Source of the DNA: Lycium barbarum
Taxonomy: Eukaryota; Streptophyta; Magnoliopsida; Solanales; Solanaceae
Direction: 5' to 3'
DNA length: 64,000 nt
NCBI RefSeq assembly: GCF_019175385.1
Contig: NC_083340.1
Span: 10,428,336 to 10,492,335, forward strand
Both the position numbers and the translations under genes were made by a program. The notes under the pieces were generated by a model that was not told where the DNA came from, searched no databases, and worked only from the letters and a program-made list of their open reading frames with translations. The number at the start of each line of letters is the position of its first letter. Positions within the stretch are counted from its first letter, which is position 1. Positions 23,401 to 33,435 of this stretch are shown piece by piece.

Positions 23401-23846
23401 AACACATTTCGTGGTGGAGTTGGAAACTCTAACAAGGAGATTCAAAAAAATTCTCTTTGCTGACTTCTATAGATATGTATTTTAAAAATTGTCAGTCATA
23501 TATATATAGAGTTCGAGTTGAAAGCAATTTGTGCTACACATACATTTGTCTTAGCCATGCGATCAACCAATTCTTGATATATTTGACTAAACAAATAAGC
23601 AATGGATTTGGCTGAAACAGAAGAGTTGTACTAACATACCCTTGAATTTCAAGAAATTTACTCCTAAGTTCATCACCAACTCCAATAGCATCAAGTGCCT
23701 TCCATCCATTTTTAGAAAGTGTTATTGAGCTTCCTTCAGTTCTCAAGGACTCAGCCCGCTCAAGCACCAAGCTTCTAATACCAAACCTAAATAACAACAA
23801 ATCACAATTATTAAAATTCACAACAACAAAAAAAAAGAAACAATTA
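20423..23846. repeat. Segmental duplication, copy B
   Basis: Direct tandem copy of 17046-20422. Copy B joins the remaining intron 1 and exon 1 of the monooxygenase gene, which is why the intact gene is here. The junction at 20415-20435 is an A-run followed by CAATAACTTTCTG. The outer breakpoint carries the similar CAATTACTTTGG, so short homology probably mediated the exchange. Confidence 0.85.
20858..21033 (+). pseudogene. Orphan copy of exon 2 of the membrane-protein gene
   Basis: The acceptor GGCACAG and the whole coding part of exon 2 are kept: VTMVNKADSIIARVNIAV through a TGA at 21031, with the frame intact and several amino-acid changes relative to 17470-17645. No copy of exon 1 lies in front of it, because the duplication began inside the intron. 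It has no start codon of its own in a conserved context. It might be used as an alternative last exon spliced from 16243. Otherwise it is a gene fragment. Confidence 0.8.
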
Positions 23847-24096
23847 CTTTGGCTGTAAATTAAGTTAGTGATTTCAACCTCTGAAGTGAAACAGCAGAAG
23901 CAAGGCCAGCAATTCCTGCCCCAACTATTACAATATTTTCTTTTCTATCATTAGCTTTAGCATTTACAGTTGAAACACTAGACATGTATCTGGCTCCAAC
24001 TCTGGGAATTAAAGACATTCTTCTTTGGACATAAGTATATATGTTAGAGGAAGAAAAAGACTTGGTATGCTGTAGAATCGAGAAGATTAAAGCCAT
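21416..24096 (-). CDS. FAD-dependent monooxygenase (plant MO/CTF2-like), intact, six exons
   Basis: Exons 24096-23879, 23786-23640, 23282-23217, 23104-22954, 22764-22536 and 21939-21416 join to 1,335 nt, 444 aa, all with GT/AG borders. Family hallmarks: GxGxxG Rossmann motif (IVIVGAGIAGLASA, residues ~55-68), Glu82 after the second strand (SLVLERAESLR), the DG motif (ACDGVWSP, ~198-205) and the GD motif (LVGDAWHPMTPNMGQG, ~333-348) that binds the FAD pyrophosphate. This is the class A flavoprotein hydroxylase fold, as in bacterial salicylate hydroxylase and plant MO1/MO2/CTF2. The substrate of plant members is not established. The first ~50 residues are Ser/Arg-rich and nearly free of acidic residues, which suggests an organelle transit peptide. 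A GTG ACC precedes the ATG at 24096, which is the only plausible start. It is the only usable copy of the duplicated locus. Confidence 0.9.
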
Positions 24097-24179
24097 GGTC
24101 ACTTGTTGGGGACAAGAAAGACCAATGGGGGAAACGAAATTAAGAGGGATATATGTTCATGGGAAGATTAAGTATGGAC

Positions 24180-24193
24180 ATATATATATAGAG
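24180..24193 (-). promoter_or_regulatory. Possible TATA box of the monooxygenase gene
   Basis: The minus strand reads CTCTATATATATATG about 85-95 bases before the ATG at 24096, a suitable distance. It is also a simple AT repeat, so support is only positional. Confidence 0.4.
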
Positions 24194-24199
24194 TGAGTG

Positions 24200-25435
24200 A
24201 AAATTCATCATTAGGTGTTTATGGACACTGGTGTCATCCGTCGCTGCTTCGCAAAAATAATTTTCATAGATGGGTAAATAATACTCTCCACGTTTAAGAA
24301 GAATAATACTATTTCGAGTTTCTTATTAGTTCGTATGAGAAAAAGGACATTTTCATTCCTCAATCAGAAACTTTCATGGCCAGATAAATATTATGGCATG
24401 TCTAAGACCACATATTTTAAGTCTTATAATCACACATATGTCATTTTTTTATAAAAAAAATTCGTGTCGAGTTAAACTATGCTATATAAATAAAACAGGT
24501 GGAGTATCATTTGAAAGATTTCCACCCAAATCACAGTAAGTTGACACCATAATTAAATAAGTAATATAAGAATATTTCCTTCATCCACTTTCAATTGTCT
24601 ACTCTATTAAAAATAAATATCTACTTTTATTTGTCCTATATAAAAAATCAAGATAGAATTTATTACTTAGTTCTTAATATACCCTTATTATTAACGGAGG
24701 GAGTGTATTAATCTGTAACTAATAATTCCAAGATAGCGAAAGTTCGCCGTTTCGGCCATAGGCTATTTTTTCACGTTCAAGTTGGACCCGTAAGCTAACA
24801 CAAATATCTGGAAATTAAACTAATGAAAATTTGACAAGTACATAAAGCTGATTAGTTGATGGGAGACACTTTTTGCTGTATTTATAAAGGCAAGAGGAGT
24901 TGGAACTTTCATGTGTTTCTGAAAATTAGAAAAGTTCAACGAATGTTGATTGCCTTCCTGTATTATGTTTTGTCGTCGACTGTTCTTATTTGACTTCTCA
25001 ATACTTTCATCTTGGAAAAGTCAATGACATTGAGAATAGAATTTTAAAAAGTTAAAGACGCCGTAATTGAAAACATGAATGAAAAATCAAACGGTCCCTC
25101 TATATCAAATTATCTATCGTGATTACTAAAAATAATTATCTCAAAATTATTTATCTTTTTTGAAGTTCAAGACGTATTAATTAAAAAAAAATCTCTATTT
25201 AACCCTTAATAGAATTTTGTGATTAATCGAGAAGACATATAAATAGAATAAACATTTAATGGAGAGAGATTATAGTTTAGACATAAATAAGAGTAAAGTA
25301 GGTCAATTAACCTCCTAATCAATATTTCTTAAGGGCATATAAAATAAAAAAGGAACAGAAAAGTTGAGACGAAGGGAGTAATATAGTTACAAATTACGTG
25401 AGTTTACTTTTTAAAAAACAAAAACTTTATTCTAA
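24200..25435. other. Intergenic, worn Stowaway-type MITE remnants, no gene
   Basis: Two segments look like degraded mariner-type MITEs: 24578-24713 (CCTTCATCCACTTTCAATTG to CGGAGGGAGTGTA) and 25093-25381 (GGTCCCTCTATATC to GACGAAGGGAGTA). Their ends resemble the CTCCCTCCG family terminus. No supported coding sequence. Confidence 0.4.
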
Positions 25436-25681
25436 TAACTATTTAGAAGAGTGAGTGAGCACTTTTTCGTCGTCCACCCACCACTTTTTCGTCATTCACA
25501 AAAAAAAATTGTGGCTAATATATTTTAAACAACTACTAATATTTTTTAAAAAAAGTGAAACCCACCACATTCAAACTAACGGGAAAAAAAAAGTGGATCC
25601 CATATTAACAAAATCAAGCAATATTAAAAAAAAAAAAGTGAATCCCATATTAAAAAAACAAACAATGTTAAACAAAAAAAG

Positions 25682-26160
25682 TGCTTAGAAAATCAAACAA
25701 TTAAATCAATAATGATGGATTCATTGCCACATGCGTATCAACCCATTAGAGGGAGCAAATGAAATTATTGTACAGCAACATACTTAAAATACAAAAATGC
25801 TTAGAAAATCAAACAATTAAATCAATAATGATGGATCTATTGTCACATACGTATCAACCCATTAGTAGGAGCAAATGACATTATTGTACAGCAACATACT
25901 TAAAATACTTATATATATATCCGCTTTCTAATTTTTGAAAAAAAAATGTGGGCCCATATAGCCTGATGGATTCATTGCCACATGCGTGTCAACCCATTAG
26001 AGGGAGCAAATGGAATTATTGTACAGCAACATACTTAAAATACAAAAGTGCTTAGAAAATCAAACAATTAAATCAATAATGATGGATTTATTGTCACATG
26101 CATATCAACCCATTAGTGGGAGCAAATGAAATTATTGTACAGCAGCATACTTAAAATACT
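25682..26160. repeat. Four degenerate tandem copies of a ~115-bp unit (family 1)
   Basis: Each unit carries ATCAATAATGATGGATT, then TGCCACATGCGTATCAACCC and GTACAGCAACATACTTAAAA. Copies begin near 25682, 25799, 25968 (truncated on the left) and 26049. Further worn pieces occur near 27555. Confidence 0.75.
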
Positions 26161-26394
26161 TAAAAAAAAAGTGCGGTCCCCATATTAAACACCAACCAAT
26201 TAAGCATTTAAAAAAAAAAGTGTGATCCCCGTATTAAACACCAACCAATATTAAAAATTTTTAAAAGAAGTAAATAAAGTGGAACCCACCATCTCCAAAC
26301 TCACGGGGAAAAGAAAAAAGCTGGACTCCATATTAACAAAATCAAGCAATATAAAAAAAAAAGTGAATCACATATTAAAAAAACAAACAATGTA

Positions 26395-26675
26395 AAAAAA
26401 AAGAGTGCAGACTTTGTATTCGTAGCAAACACTAATATAATAAAGTTTTAGATATGGAGCACAAACTACAATGTTATATTAATCGTGTTTTGAACATAGT
26501 ATCTCATATTGACAAAATCAAGTAATATAAAAAAAAAAAAAGTGAATCTCATACTAAAAAAACAAACAATGTCAAAAAAAAGTGCAGACTTTGTATTCAT
26601 AGCAAACACTAATATAATAAAGTTTTAGATACGGAGCACGAACCATAATGTTATATTAATCGTGTTTTGAACATA

Positions 26676-26720
<45 letters not shown>

Positions 26721-28330
26721 GCATAAAAATAGTGCAAATTAATAATTTCCAAAAAGGTGGGCTCCATACTAAACAACACCAAGCAATATAAAAAAAAATT
26801 ATATAAAGCATGGGTTTAGACCCATGCTTCGTCGTCCGTTGTCCCTTAAAAAAAAAAGGGGCGGGGGTGGGGCCTATACTAAATAACACCGAGTAAGAAA
26901 AAAAATGGAACTCACCATCTCCAAACTCATGGGAAAAAAAAATGGACCCCATATTATCAAAATCAAGCAATATCAAAAAAAAAAAAAGTGAACCCCATAT
27001 TAAAAAAAAATATAATGTTAAAAAAAAAGTGCAGACTTTATATTCGTAGCAAACACTAATATAATAAAGTTTTAGATACGGAGCACAAACTACAATGTTA
27101 TAGTAATCGTGTTTTGAACATAGTATATGTATATATATTATATGCATAAAAATAGTACAAACTAATAATGTCCAAAAAAAAAAGTGAACCCCATACTAAA
27201 CGACATCAAGCAATATAAAAAAAAATGGATCTCACCATCTCCAAACTCATGGTAAAAAAAAGTGGACCCCATATTAACAAAATCAAGTAATATCAAAAAA
27301 AAAAAAGTGAACCCCTTATTAAAAAATATAATGTAAAAAAAAAGTGCAGACTTTGTATTCGTAGTAAACACTAATATAATAAAGTTTTAGATACAGAGTA
27401 CAAACTATAATGTTATATTAATCGTGTTTTGAACATAGTATATATATATGCATAAAAATAGTGCAAATTAATAATGTCCAAAAAAAAAAAGTGCACCCCC
27501 TATTAAAAAATCAAACAATATTCATGTAATTTTCAATGTATCTCACTAAGTCAATAATGATGAATTCATTACCACGTGTGTGTCAATCCATGAAATTGCT
27601 TTTCTTCAAAAGGTTAAGTAGTCAAACCATACAATTTTTTTTTTTATATTAGCCTGAGATCTAATCTAGATATTAAACTGTTGTATTCGCTATTCCGCCA
27701 TGTCATTTATTTGTTATGTTTACTACATAAATATACTTAAAATATTTATATTTTAAAATAAGATAGAATTTAATTACTTTTTTATTTTTATTCTTACTCT
27801 AATAAATGTGAAAAGAAATTAATGTCGTAAAAAAAAAAATACCAAACGCAGATCAAATAATGAATAAGGTAAATTAGTCAATTATAATTCTAATCGACGT
27901 TTTCTTAAAAAACCAAGCAAAAGACAACATGACAAGTAAAATGAGCTAACCGAGAACATTTACTAAAAATTAAAAACTAGTATTTCTTCGTTTAAATAAA
28001 AAATCAATTTCTACTTTGTTTTGTTTTAAACATATAAAATTAATTTAATAATTTGAATTAGAATTGTCCAAATCAAAATTTGATAAAAAAATAATAAGTA
28101 TTTTACACCTTTAAATTAATCGAATTAAAATTAAAAGTATCAACTGATGCTTAAATGCTATTGTTTTATCTCAAAGAGAAGAAAATAGTTTCCTTTTAAA
28201 CAAGTCTTCTCTTTTAAAAAATATTAATAAATTTACCGATTTTGTGTTCATAGCAAACATTAATATAATAAAATTTTAAATACGGAGCACAAACTACAAT
28301 GTTATATTAATCGTGTTTTGAATATAATAT
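26395..28330. repeat. Five dispersed copies of a ~115-bp unit (family 2) with accompanying family 3
   Basis: Family 2 has AGCAAACACTAATATAATAA, TTTTAGATACGGAGCAC and ATATTAATCGTGTTTTGAAC. Copies lie near 26410-26500, 26580-26675, 27025-27122, 27340-27440 and 28245-28325. Family 3 (CACCATCTCCAAACTCA.GG, then CCATATTAACAAAATCAAGC) lies between them near 25560, 26280, 26905 and 27225. The order of the families repeats, pointing to amplification of a larger composite unit. Confidence 0.7.
26675..26714. repeat. TG/TA microsatellite
   Basis: A short GTGTGTGT run followed by about sixteen TA dinucleotides inside the Helitron array. Confidence 0.9.
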
Positions 28331-28390
28331 ATATATATATATTAAAAAACAACTACATACACATAAATACACTATAATCTAAAGTGTTGG

Positions 28391-28422
28391 GCCCGTGCGC
28401 AACACGGGCATAGGCCATCTAG
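28391..28422 (+). other. Helitron 3' terminus (hairpin and CTAG)
   Basis: Perfect stem GCCCGTG/CACGGGC with loop CGCAA, spacer ATAGGCCAT, and terminal CTAG before T. This matches the known CTRR-T rule for Helitron 3' ends. Confidence 0.8.
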
Positions 28423-28449
28423 TATATGTTATACTCATTAGGGGAAAAA

Positions 28450-30045
28450 AAATTCAAGGATATTACTGTAAATGTAATTTATAGAGACTTTTTGTTCTCA
28501 TTTTTTTTTTTCAGTTTCTACTTGACTTATAAATAGCACACATCATGGGCTCATGGCCTTTGATTTGTGCTATTGTGCATGCCATTGTAATTCACACCAT
28601 GAGGTTTTTATATTTAAAACTTTAATTTGGTACAGAGCACCATGGCTTCCCAAACTATTTTTTCCACTCGGACTTCTTCAACTCAAGTCATCTTCTTTCA
28701 ATCTTTTTGGGACTTCCAAATTCTCCTCCAACTATTGCAAACACCAAACATTTTGTATTTATTGAGTTGACATATCTTAATATTCTTACTAGAAGAAGTT
28801 TTTTCTTATTGTTCTAATAAAGCTACAAATTTCTTCCCTTGGTTGATGACTCTATTCCAGTCCCATCATCAACTCATGATGAGTATCACTTGTGGATTCA
28901 AGTGACACTATAATTCTCATTTGTATTAACGCAGCACTCTTTCCTCCCGATTCTTGACTCACTTCTCAATTACGCTTGCGAAACTTTCAAGCATGCATGA
29001 GATGTTCTTGTGTCCTACTAGATCAGGTTTCATCCTTGTCAATTCATCTGAAATCAAAATTTCATAATGTTAAAAAAGATTCCCATTCATGGAGGATTAT
29101 CTCCAGCATAGTCCCACCTTCTTATTGTAACTTTGTTTCTGGATTAAATGAGACAAGAACACTTTCATCTTTTTTAACATTGCATCTATTTTTACTTACT
29201 AAAAAAGTTATGCAACATATATGACGATTCCATTCTTCACACTGTTTTAGTTGCTTCGACTAAAGCACCACCCTCAACCGCATTCTTCAAATTATCTCAT
29301 GTCAATCAATACCGTAAAGGAACACACAATAATTCCGTCATTGTAACTCAAACTGAGGTAAAGGTCGAAGTCAACACTCGTTCTCGCTCTAATTTTTCTA
29401 ATCAATGAGCTGATTTTCGACCATATTTTCGCCTTTCCTCCCTGAGTGATGGAATTCTTGGGTGATCCTCTTTCACTTGGGCTAAACAATATCAAAAATG
29501 CTTCCACTTCAATTCTCTGGCTTTTGCAACTACTGATGCTATATAGATATAATTTATTTACGGGTTGGGTATTTATGTTCGCACTTCCATACTTACAATA
29601 TGTGATAATATAGATGCCATCCGCTCGCAAATAATCCTGTCTTTCACTTCGGATCAAAACATGTCGCTTTAGACTATCATTTTATTTTTGAAAAGTTAGC
29701 TGGGGTGACTGTATTGTTTCTCATGTTCCCACCTCGCAACAACTTGCAGATGTTTTTACTAAAATCATTTGTTACAAAATTTAAGGAGTTTCTTGTCAAT
29801 CTTCATGTTCGTTCCTCCACTTCAGATTGGGGGAGAGTGACAAGAATATTATTGTTAATACAATTAATAGAGAAATGTTGTAGTTAGTTTTTTTACTTTT
29901 GCAGGGTTTCATACTTGTACTAACTTATAAATAGCACATTTTATGTATCTAAAGCTTTACCTATAAAATGAAGCATACCATCAATCTAACTTCAGTTTCA
30001 CCCGTCTTGTAATCTCCTCCATTCCCTTTTTCCCTATTTATTTTA
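28450..30045 (+). mobile_element. Degenerate, mostly deleted copia-type element (plus strand)
   Basis: A primer-binding-like site TTGGTACAGAGC (28627-28638) is followed by a gag-like start ATG at 28642 (MASQTIFSTRTSSTQ...), which soon breaks down. At the far end are an RNase H tail remnant (29655-29780), a polypurine-like TTGGGGGAGAG and an LTR-like start TGACAAGAATATT at 29838. Both flanks share ACTTATAAATAGCACA (near 28526 and 29926), as expected of the two LTRs. Outer ends and a target duplication could not be placed. Integrase and reverse transcriptase are missing. Confidence 0.55.
29655..29780 (+). pseudogene. C-terminal RNase H fragment of copia pol
   Basis: In two frames joined by a shift the sequence reads KHVALDYHFIFEKLA and then DCIVSHVPTSQQLADVFTKI. 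This is the typical end of copia polyproteins (H-FIREK ... STQQLADIFTK). The shift and later stops show that it is dead. Confidence 0.8.
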
Positions 30046-31407
30046 GGGGGAAAAAGGTAATTCACCAAACATAAAGTATTTAAGGGAAATGGGTCAAAAA
30101 TATCCCTTTACTTTTATAAATTGGATACTTTTGCTCCCCGTTACAAGTTTGGACCAAATCTGCCCCTCCCGTTACAAATTGGGGCCAAATGTACCTCTAT
30201 CGTTAGCAAAGTATTCAAAAATATAGTCAAACCTCTTTATAATGATAGCATTTGTCCGAAAATTTCATGGCCGCTGAAGTGAGGTGTTGTTATGTATGTA
30301 TACTGGCCTTTGATGTTTAGATCTCATTTAACTGTTATAAACAAAAGTACGCAAATAATTTTTTTTTGTACTTTTTATGTTACATATAAACGAAAATAAT
30401 ATACATGTTAAATTTAAAATCTCAATTGATTTTCATATCTCATTAATTAAAAATTAAAAATACGAATAAATTACTAATAAATCCATGTTGGACCATACCG
30501 ATAAAGAATTAAAATCTAAGGAACATACTATTTAAAATTAATTGAAAATTTTAATATTTCCAGTTTGACGTAAGAATTCTAAAATTGTAGGTTGTTTCAT
30601 AAATTTCAGTCTCTTACTGATAATATAAAGCTTGAATTGACGAAGAATTTTGTCAATATTTCAGCAAAAGGGAATTCAATAGCTTTCCCTTGAAGGCAGT
30701 CTAAGAGCTTAACGATTGACTCTTCTATCTCACCCTATGTAAGAACTGACTCTTAACAATAGCTTCTTATTTTTATACATAATAAGAATAATGGAAACAA
30801 TGGATTTTATTAAAAATCTGATTTTTATTTTATTTTATAAAACCCTTTTTAAAAAATATATTCTCAAAAATTGGATTTTTTTAATTAAAAAAGCTGGAAA
30901 ATAATTTTCTTTAATCTGGAAAACTGTAAAGTATTTTATTTAAAAAAGAATGTCCTAATGTTTTTTTTAAAGATCTGGATTAATTTTTAAAACATTCTGA
31001 AAAAACTGATTTAAAAAAAATAATTTTCCAGATTTTTAAATAAAAAAAATCCAATTTTTGAGATTTTTTTTAAGAACGGGTTTTATAAAATCAAAAAAAA
31101 ATTCAGATTTCCAGATTTGTTTTTACAAAATCAATTTTCCAGATTGTTTTTAAAAAAATTATCACGTAGGCATCACATATAATAAGTTAAATGACATGTG
31201 GCGTTCATGTAACCCAATTGCAATGACTAAGCTTGCTTATGTGGGAATATGCTAGAAGTATAACGACTAAGCTTGCTTACGTGGGAATATGTTAAGAAGT
31301 ATAACATTTAGAATTTTTTCTTGTCAAGTCTTAGAATAGATTGTAAAATTCACACACCAAAGAAACTGCTAAGAATTTATCTTTTATTAAGATTATTTAC
31401 ATTAAAT

Positions 31408-31606
31408 TTATTTATCTGTTGATGGATCCAAATTAAGTTGGTTGCTGACTTTGTCCACTCTATCTTGAACTATTTCAAGCTCTTCTCGGTAATGGCACAG
31501 CATGAGTATTCTCTTTAGTAAGATATCGAATCAAATTTGAAATAGTACCCATGGACTCATGGTACTTGCTTATATTAGTCCGAATTACTGTGAGGGAACT
31601 TTTCAT
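31408..31606 (-). pseudogene. Unidentified gene fragment inside the fold-back element
   Basis: The minus strand opens with MKSSLTVIRTNISKYHESMG and stays open for about 43 codons. After a one-base shift near 31470 it continues ELEIVQDRVDKVSNQLNLD and ends at TAA 31408-31410. The composition looks like real alpha-helical protein, but I do not recognise the family. The C-terminal part recurs at 42898-42955 (VHKVSNQLNLNS), within a longer block of similarity on both sides. Either the transposon captured part of a host gene, or this is part of the element's own coding region. Confidence 0.5.
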
Positions 31607-31898
31607 CTAAGAAAAGATACTACGGTCAAATCTCTCTATAATTCTCATTCGTTATAAGAGCATTTCACTATAACGGTCTGATTTTCTCCGAAACCAATTT
31701 TTCATGTAACATTTTACTTCTCTATTACAGCATTCTGCCTAAAACAGCAATGACATCCATTATCGCGGTACACTCTTTGTAAAATTACCTATTTATAACA
31801 GTCATACTCAAATAGCGTGTAATAATATTTTGTAAGAAATATATTATGTGACAACAAAAGTGTCGATGCAGAGCCTCAACCTACTGCAACTTGAAGAT

Positions 31899-32066
31899 AG
31901 AAGAGTCAATTGTTAAGCACTTAGATAGCCTTCAAGGGAAAGCTATTGAATTTCCTTTTGCTGAAAGTTTGGACAAAATTCTTCGTCAGTTCAAGCATTA
32001 TATTATCACTAAGAGACTAGAATTTACGAAACAGCCTACAATTGTAGAGTTCTTACGTCAAACTTG
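31899..32066 (+). pseudogene. Transposase-like C-terminal tail in the right arm
   Basis: A 55-codon open frame (EESIVKHLDSLQGKAIEFPF ... KRLEFTKQPTIVEFLRQT, stop) lies in the right arm. The inverted left arm has the same sequence with a frameshift. The final K-T-I-EFL pattern resembles the end of pogo/jerky-type transposases (for example RQKTLDSFF-like tails). No DDE core is present. The family call is inference. Confidence 0.4.
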
Positions 32067-32917
32067 AAATATTTAAATTCTCAATTAATTTATAATGCAT
32101 ATCTTCCATAGATTTTAATTCTTTATCTGTGTGGTACAACTAGTTATGGATTTAGTACTAATTTATTAGTCTTTTCAATTTTTGATTTATGAGATATGAA
32201 AATCAATTGAGATTTTAAAATTTACAAGTATATTGTTTTTGTTTATAACATAAAAAGTATAAAAATTTAATTGTTTGCGTATTTTTATTTATAGCAGCTA
32301 AATGAGATCTAAATATCGAATGCCAGTATATATGCATAACAGCACCTCACTATAGCAGCCATGAAATTTTCGGACAAACACTGTCACTATAGAGAGGTTT
32401 GACTGTAAATTGATTGGCTGGCCAAAATGCAAAAATTAATTAATAGAACCAATTGAACAATTTGAACTCCCTTGTCCCAATTTAGTTAAAACTTTCTCTA
32501 GACATTCCGATAATCTTAACTTATATCTTATGGTTTTATTTCATTTTATACTTTTTAAAAGACCTTTTGCTGATCATATCTAAGCCCGTTAACCCGTTGG
32601 GACCGGCCCGGACCGGCAACCGGTTATAAAACCGGCCGATTTTCGGTCAAAAAATCAGAACCGGCCACCAGTTGCCGATTAACCGATTCTGGTTAAGCGG
32701 TTCCAATCTTGGAAATCGGAACCGGCCGGTTCAAACTGCAAAAAAATCCTTTTTTTTGTTTTTTGTATAGTATATGTATATTATAGTATTTCTTAGTATA
32801 TTGTAGGTATATTTATATATGTTATATAAGTTTATAAGTAAAGTTTATATATTTACTAACTAACAGCATATATGTATATATATATATTAATTTATATGCT
32901 TAACTTAAGCTACATAT

Positions 32918-33192
32918 ACCTAAAATATACTAAGAATATACTTATAATATAAATATACTTAAGTTATAAAATAGAAATTTACAAATTTAAAAAAAACTTA
33001 ACTTAAAAATAAATTAACTAACAGAAAAAACTTAACTTATATGTATTATAACTTAAATAAATATATATGTTTAAGTTATATGTATTATAACTTAAGTTAT
33101 TTATAACTTAATTTTTTTCTAAGTTTATAAATTCCTATTTTATAACTTAAGTATATTTATATTATAAGTATATTCTTAGTATATTTTAGTTA
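32918..33192. repeat. AT-rich inverted repeat inside the hAT element
   Basis: Arms of about 75 bp (32918-32990 and 33120-33192) share TATACTTAAGTTATAAAATA in opposite orientation, around a 130-bp loop made of shorter TTAAGTTATA repeats. A worn direct repeat of the right arm follows at 33225-33290. It lies beyond the transposase stop codon, possibly a MITE insertion. Confidence 0.65.
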
Positions 33193-33435
33193 TTTTTCAA
33201 GTGTATAACTTTCTATTTTTTAATTTAAGTAGATGTATATTATAAGTATATTTTTAGTATATTTTAGGTATATTCCTAACTTAATATAAGTAAATTATGA
33301 ACACAAGTAAATAGAAGAAAGCTCAATGAGTCATATATTTTATTCATTCACGGATAACATTTATTTGCAAGTTGTAGTTTTTTTTTTAACTTGCAAGTAA
33401 TACATGAGTTGCAAAAAAGTAGTAGAATAATAAAA

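Larger units (their letters stand above)
25440..28422 (+). mobile_element. Helitron (non-autonomous), AT-rich and built of interleaved tandem repeats
   Basis: The 3' terminus is clear: a 7-bp stem hairpin (GCCCGTG, 5-base loop, CACGGGC; 28391-28409), ten bases, then CTAG at 28419-28422 followed by a host T. The body upstream to about 25.4 kb is a mosaic of at least three repeat families joined by AAAAAAAGTG-type linkers, with no Rep/helicase frame. The 5' TC end was not located, so the left border is only where the repeat mosaic begins. More than one Helitron could be stacked here. Confidence 0.6.
30224..32405 (+). mobile_element. Pogo/mariner-like fold-back element with ~0.5 kb inverted arms
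   Basis: The ends are inverted copies: left TAGTCAAACCTCTTTATAAT, right AGAGAGGTTTGACTG. Each is next to TA (30222-30223 and 32406-32407), the target duplication of Tc1/mariner elements. Arms 30224-30745 and 31897-32405 are inverted repeats with many differences. The termini resemble those of plant pogo-like elements such as Emigrant/Lemi1 (CAGTAAAACCTCTATAA), recalled from memory. The inner ends of the arms encode a transposase-like C-terminal tail. The middle holds a second, smaller inverted repeat (30835-30910 with 31015-31085), a 42-bp direct duplication (31222-31310), another terminus-like sequence (31623 on) and a foreign coding fragment. Confidence 0.65.

Noticed and set aside
26656..27147. 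163-codon minus-strand frame
   Set aside because: It runs through A/T-rich Helitron repeats and a TA microsatellite, giving low-complexity Phe/Ile/Tyr strings without family resemblance.
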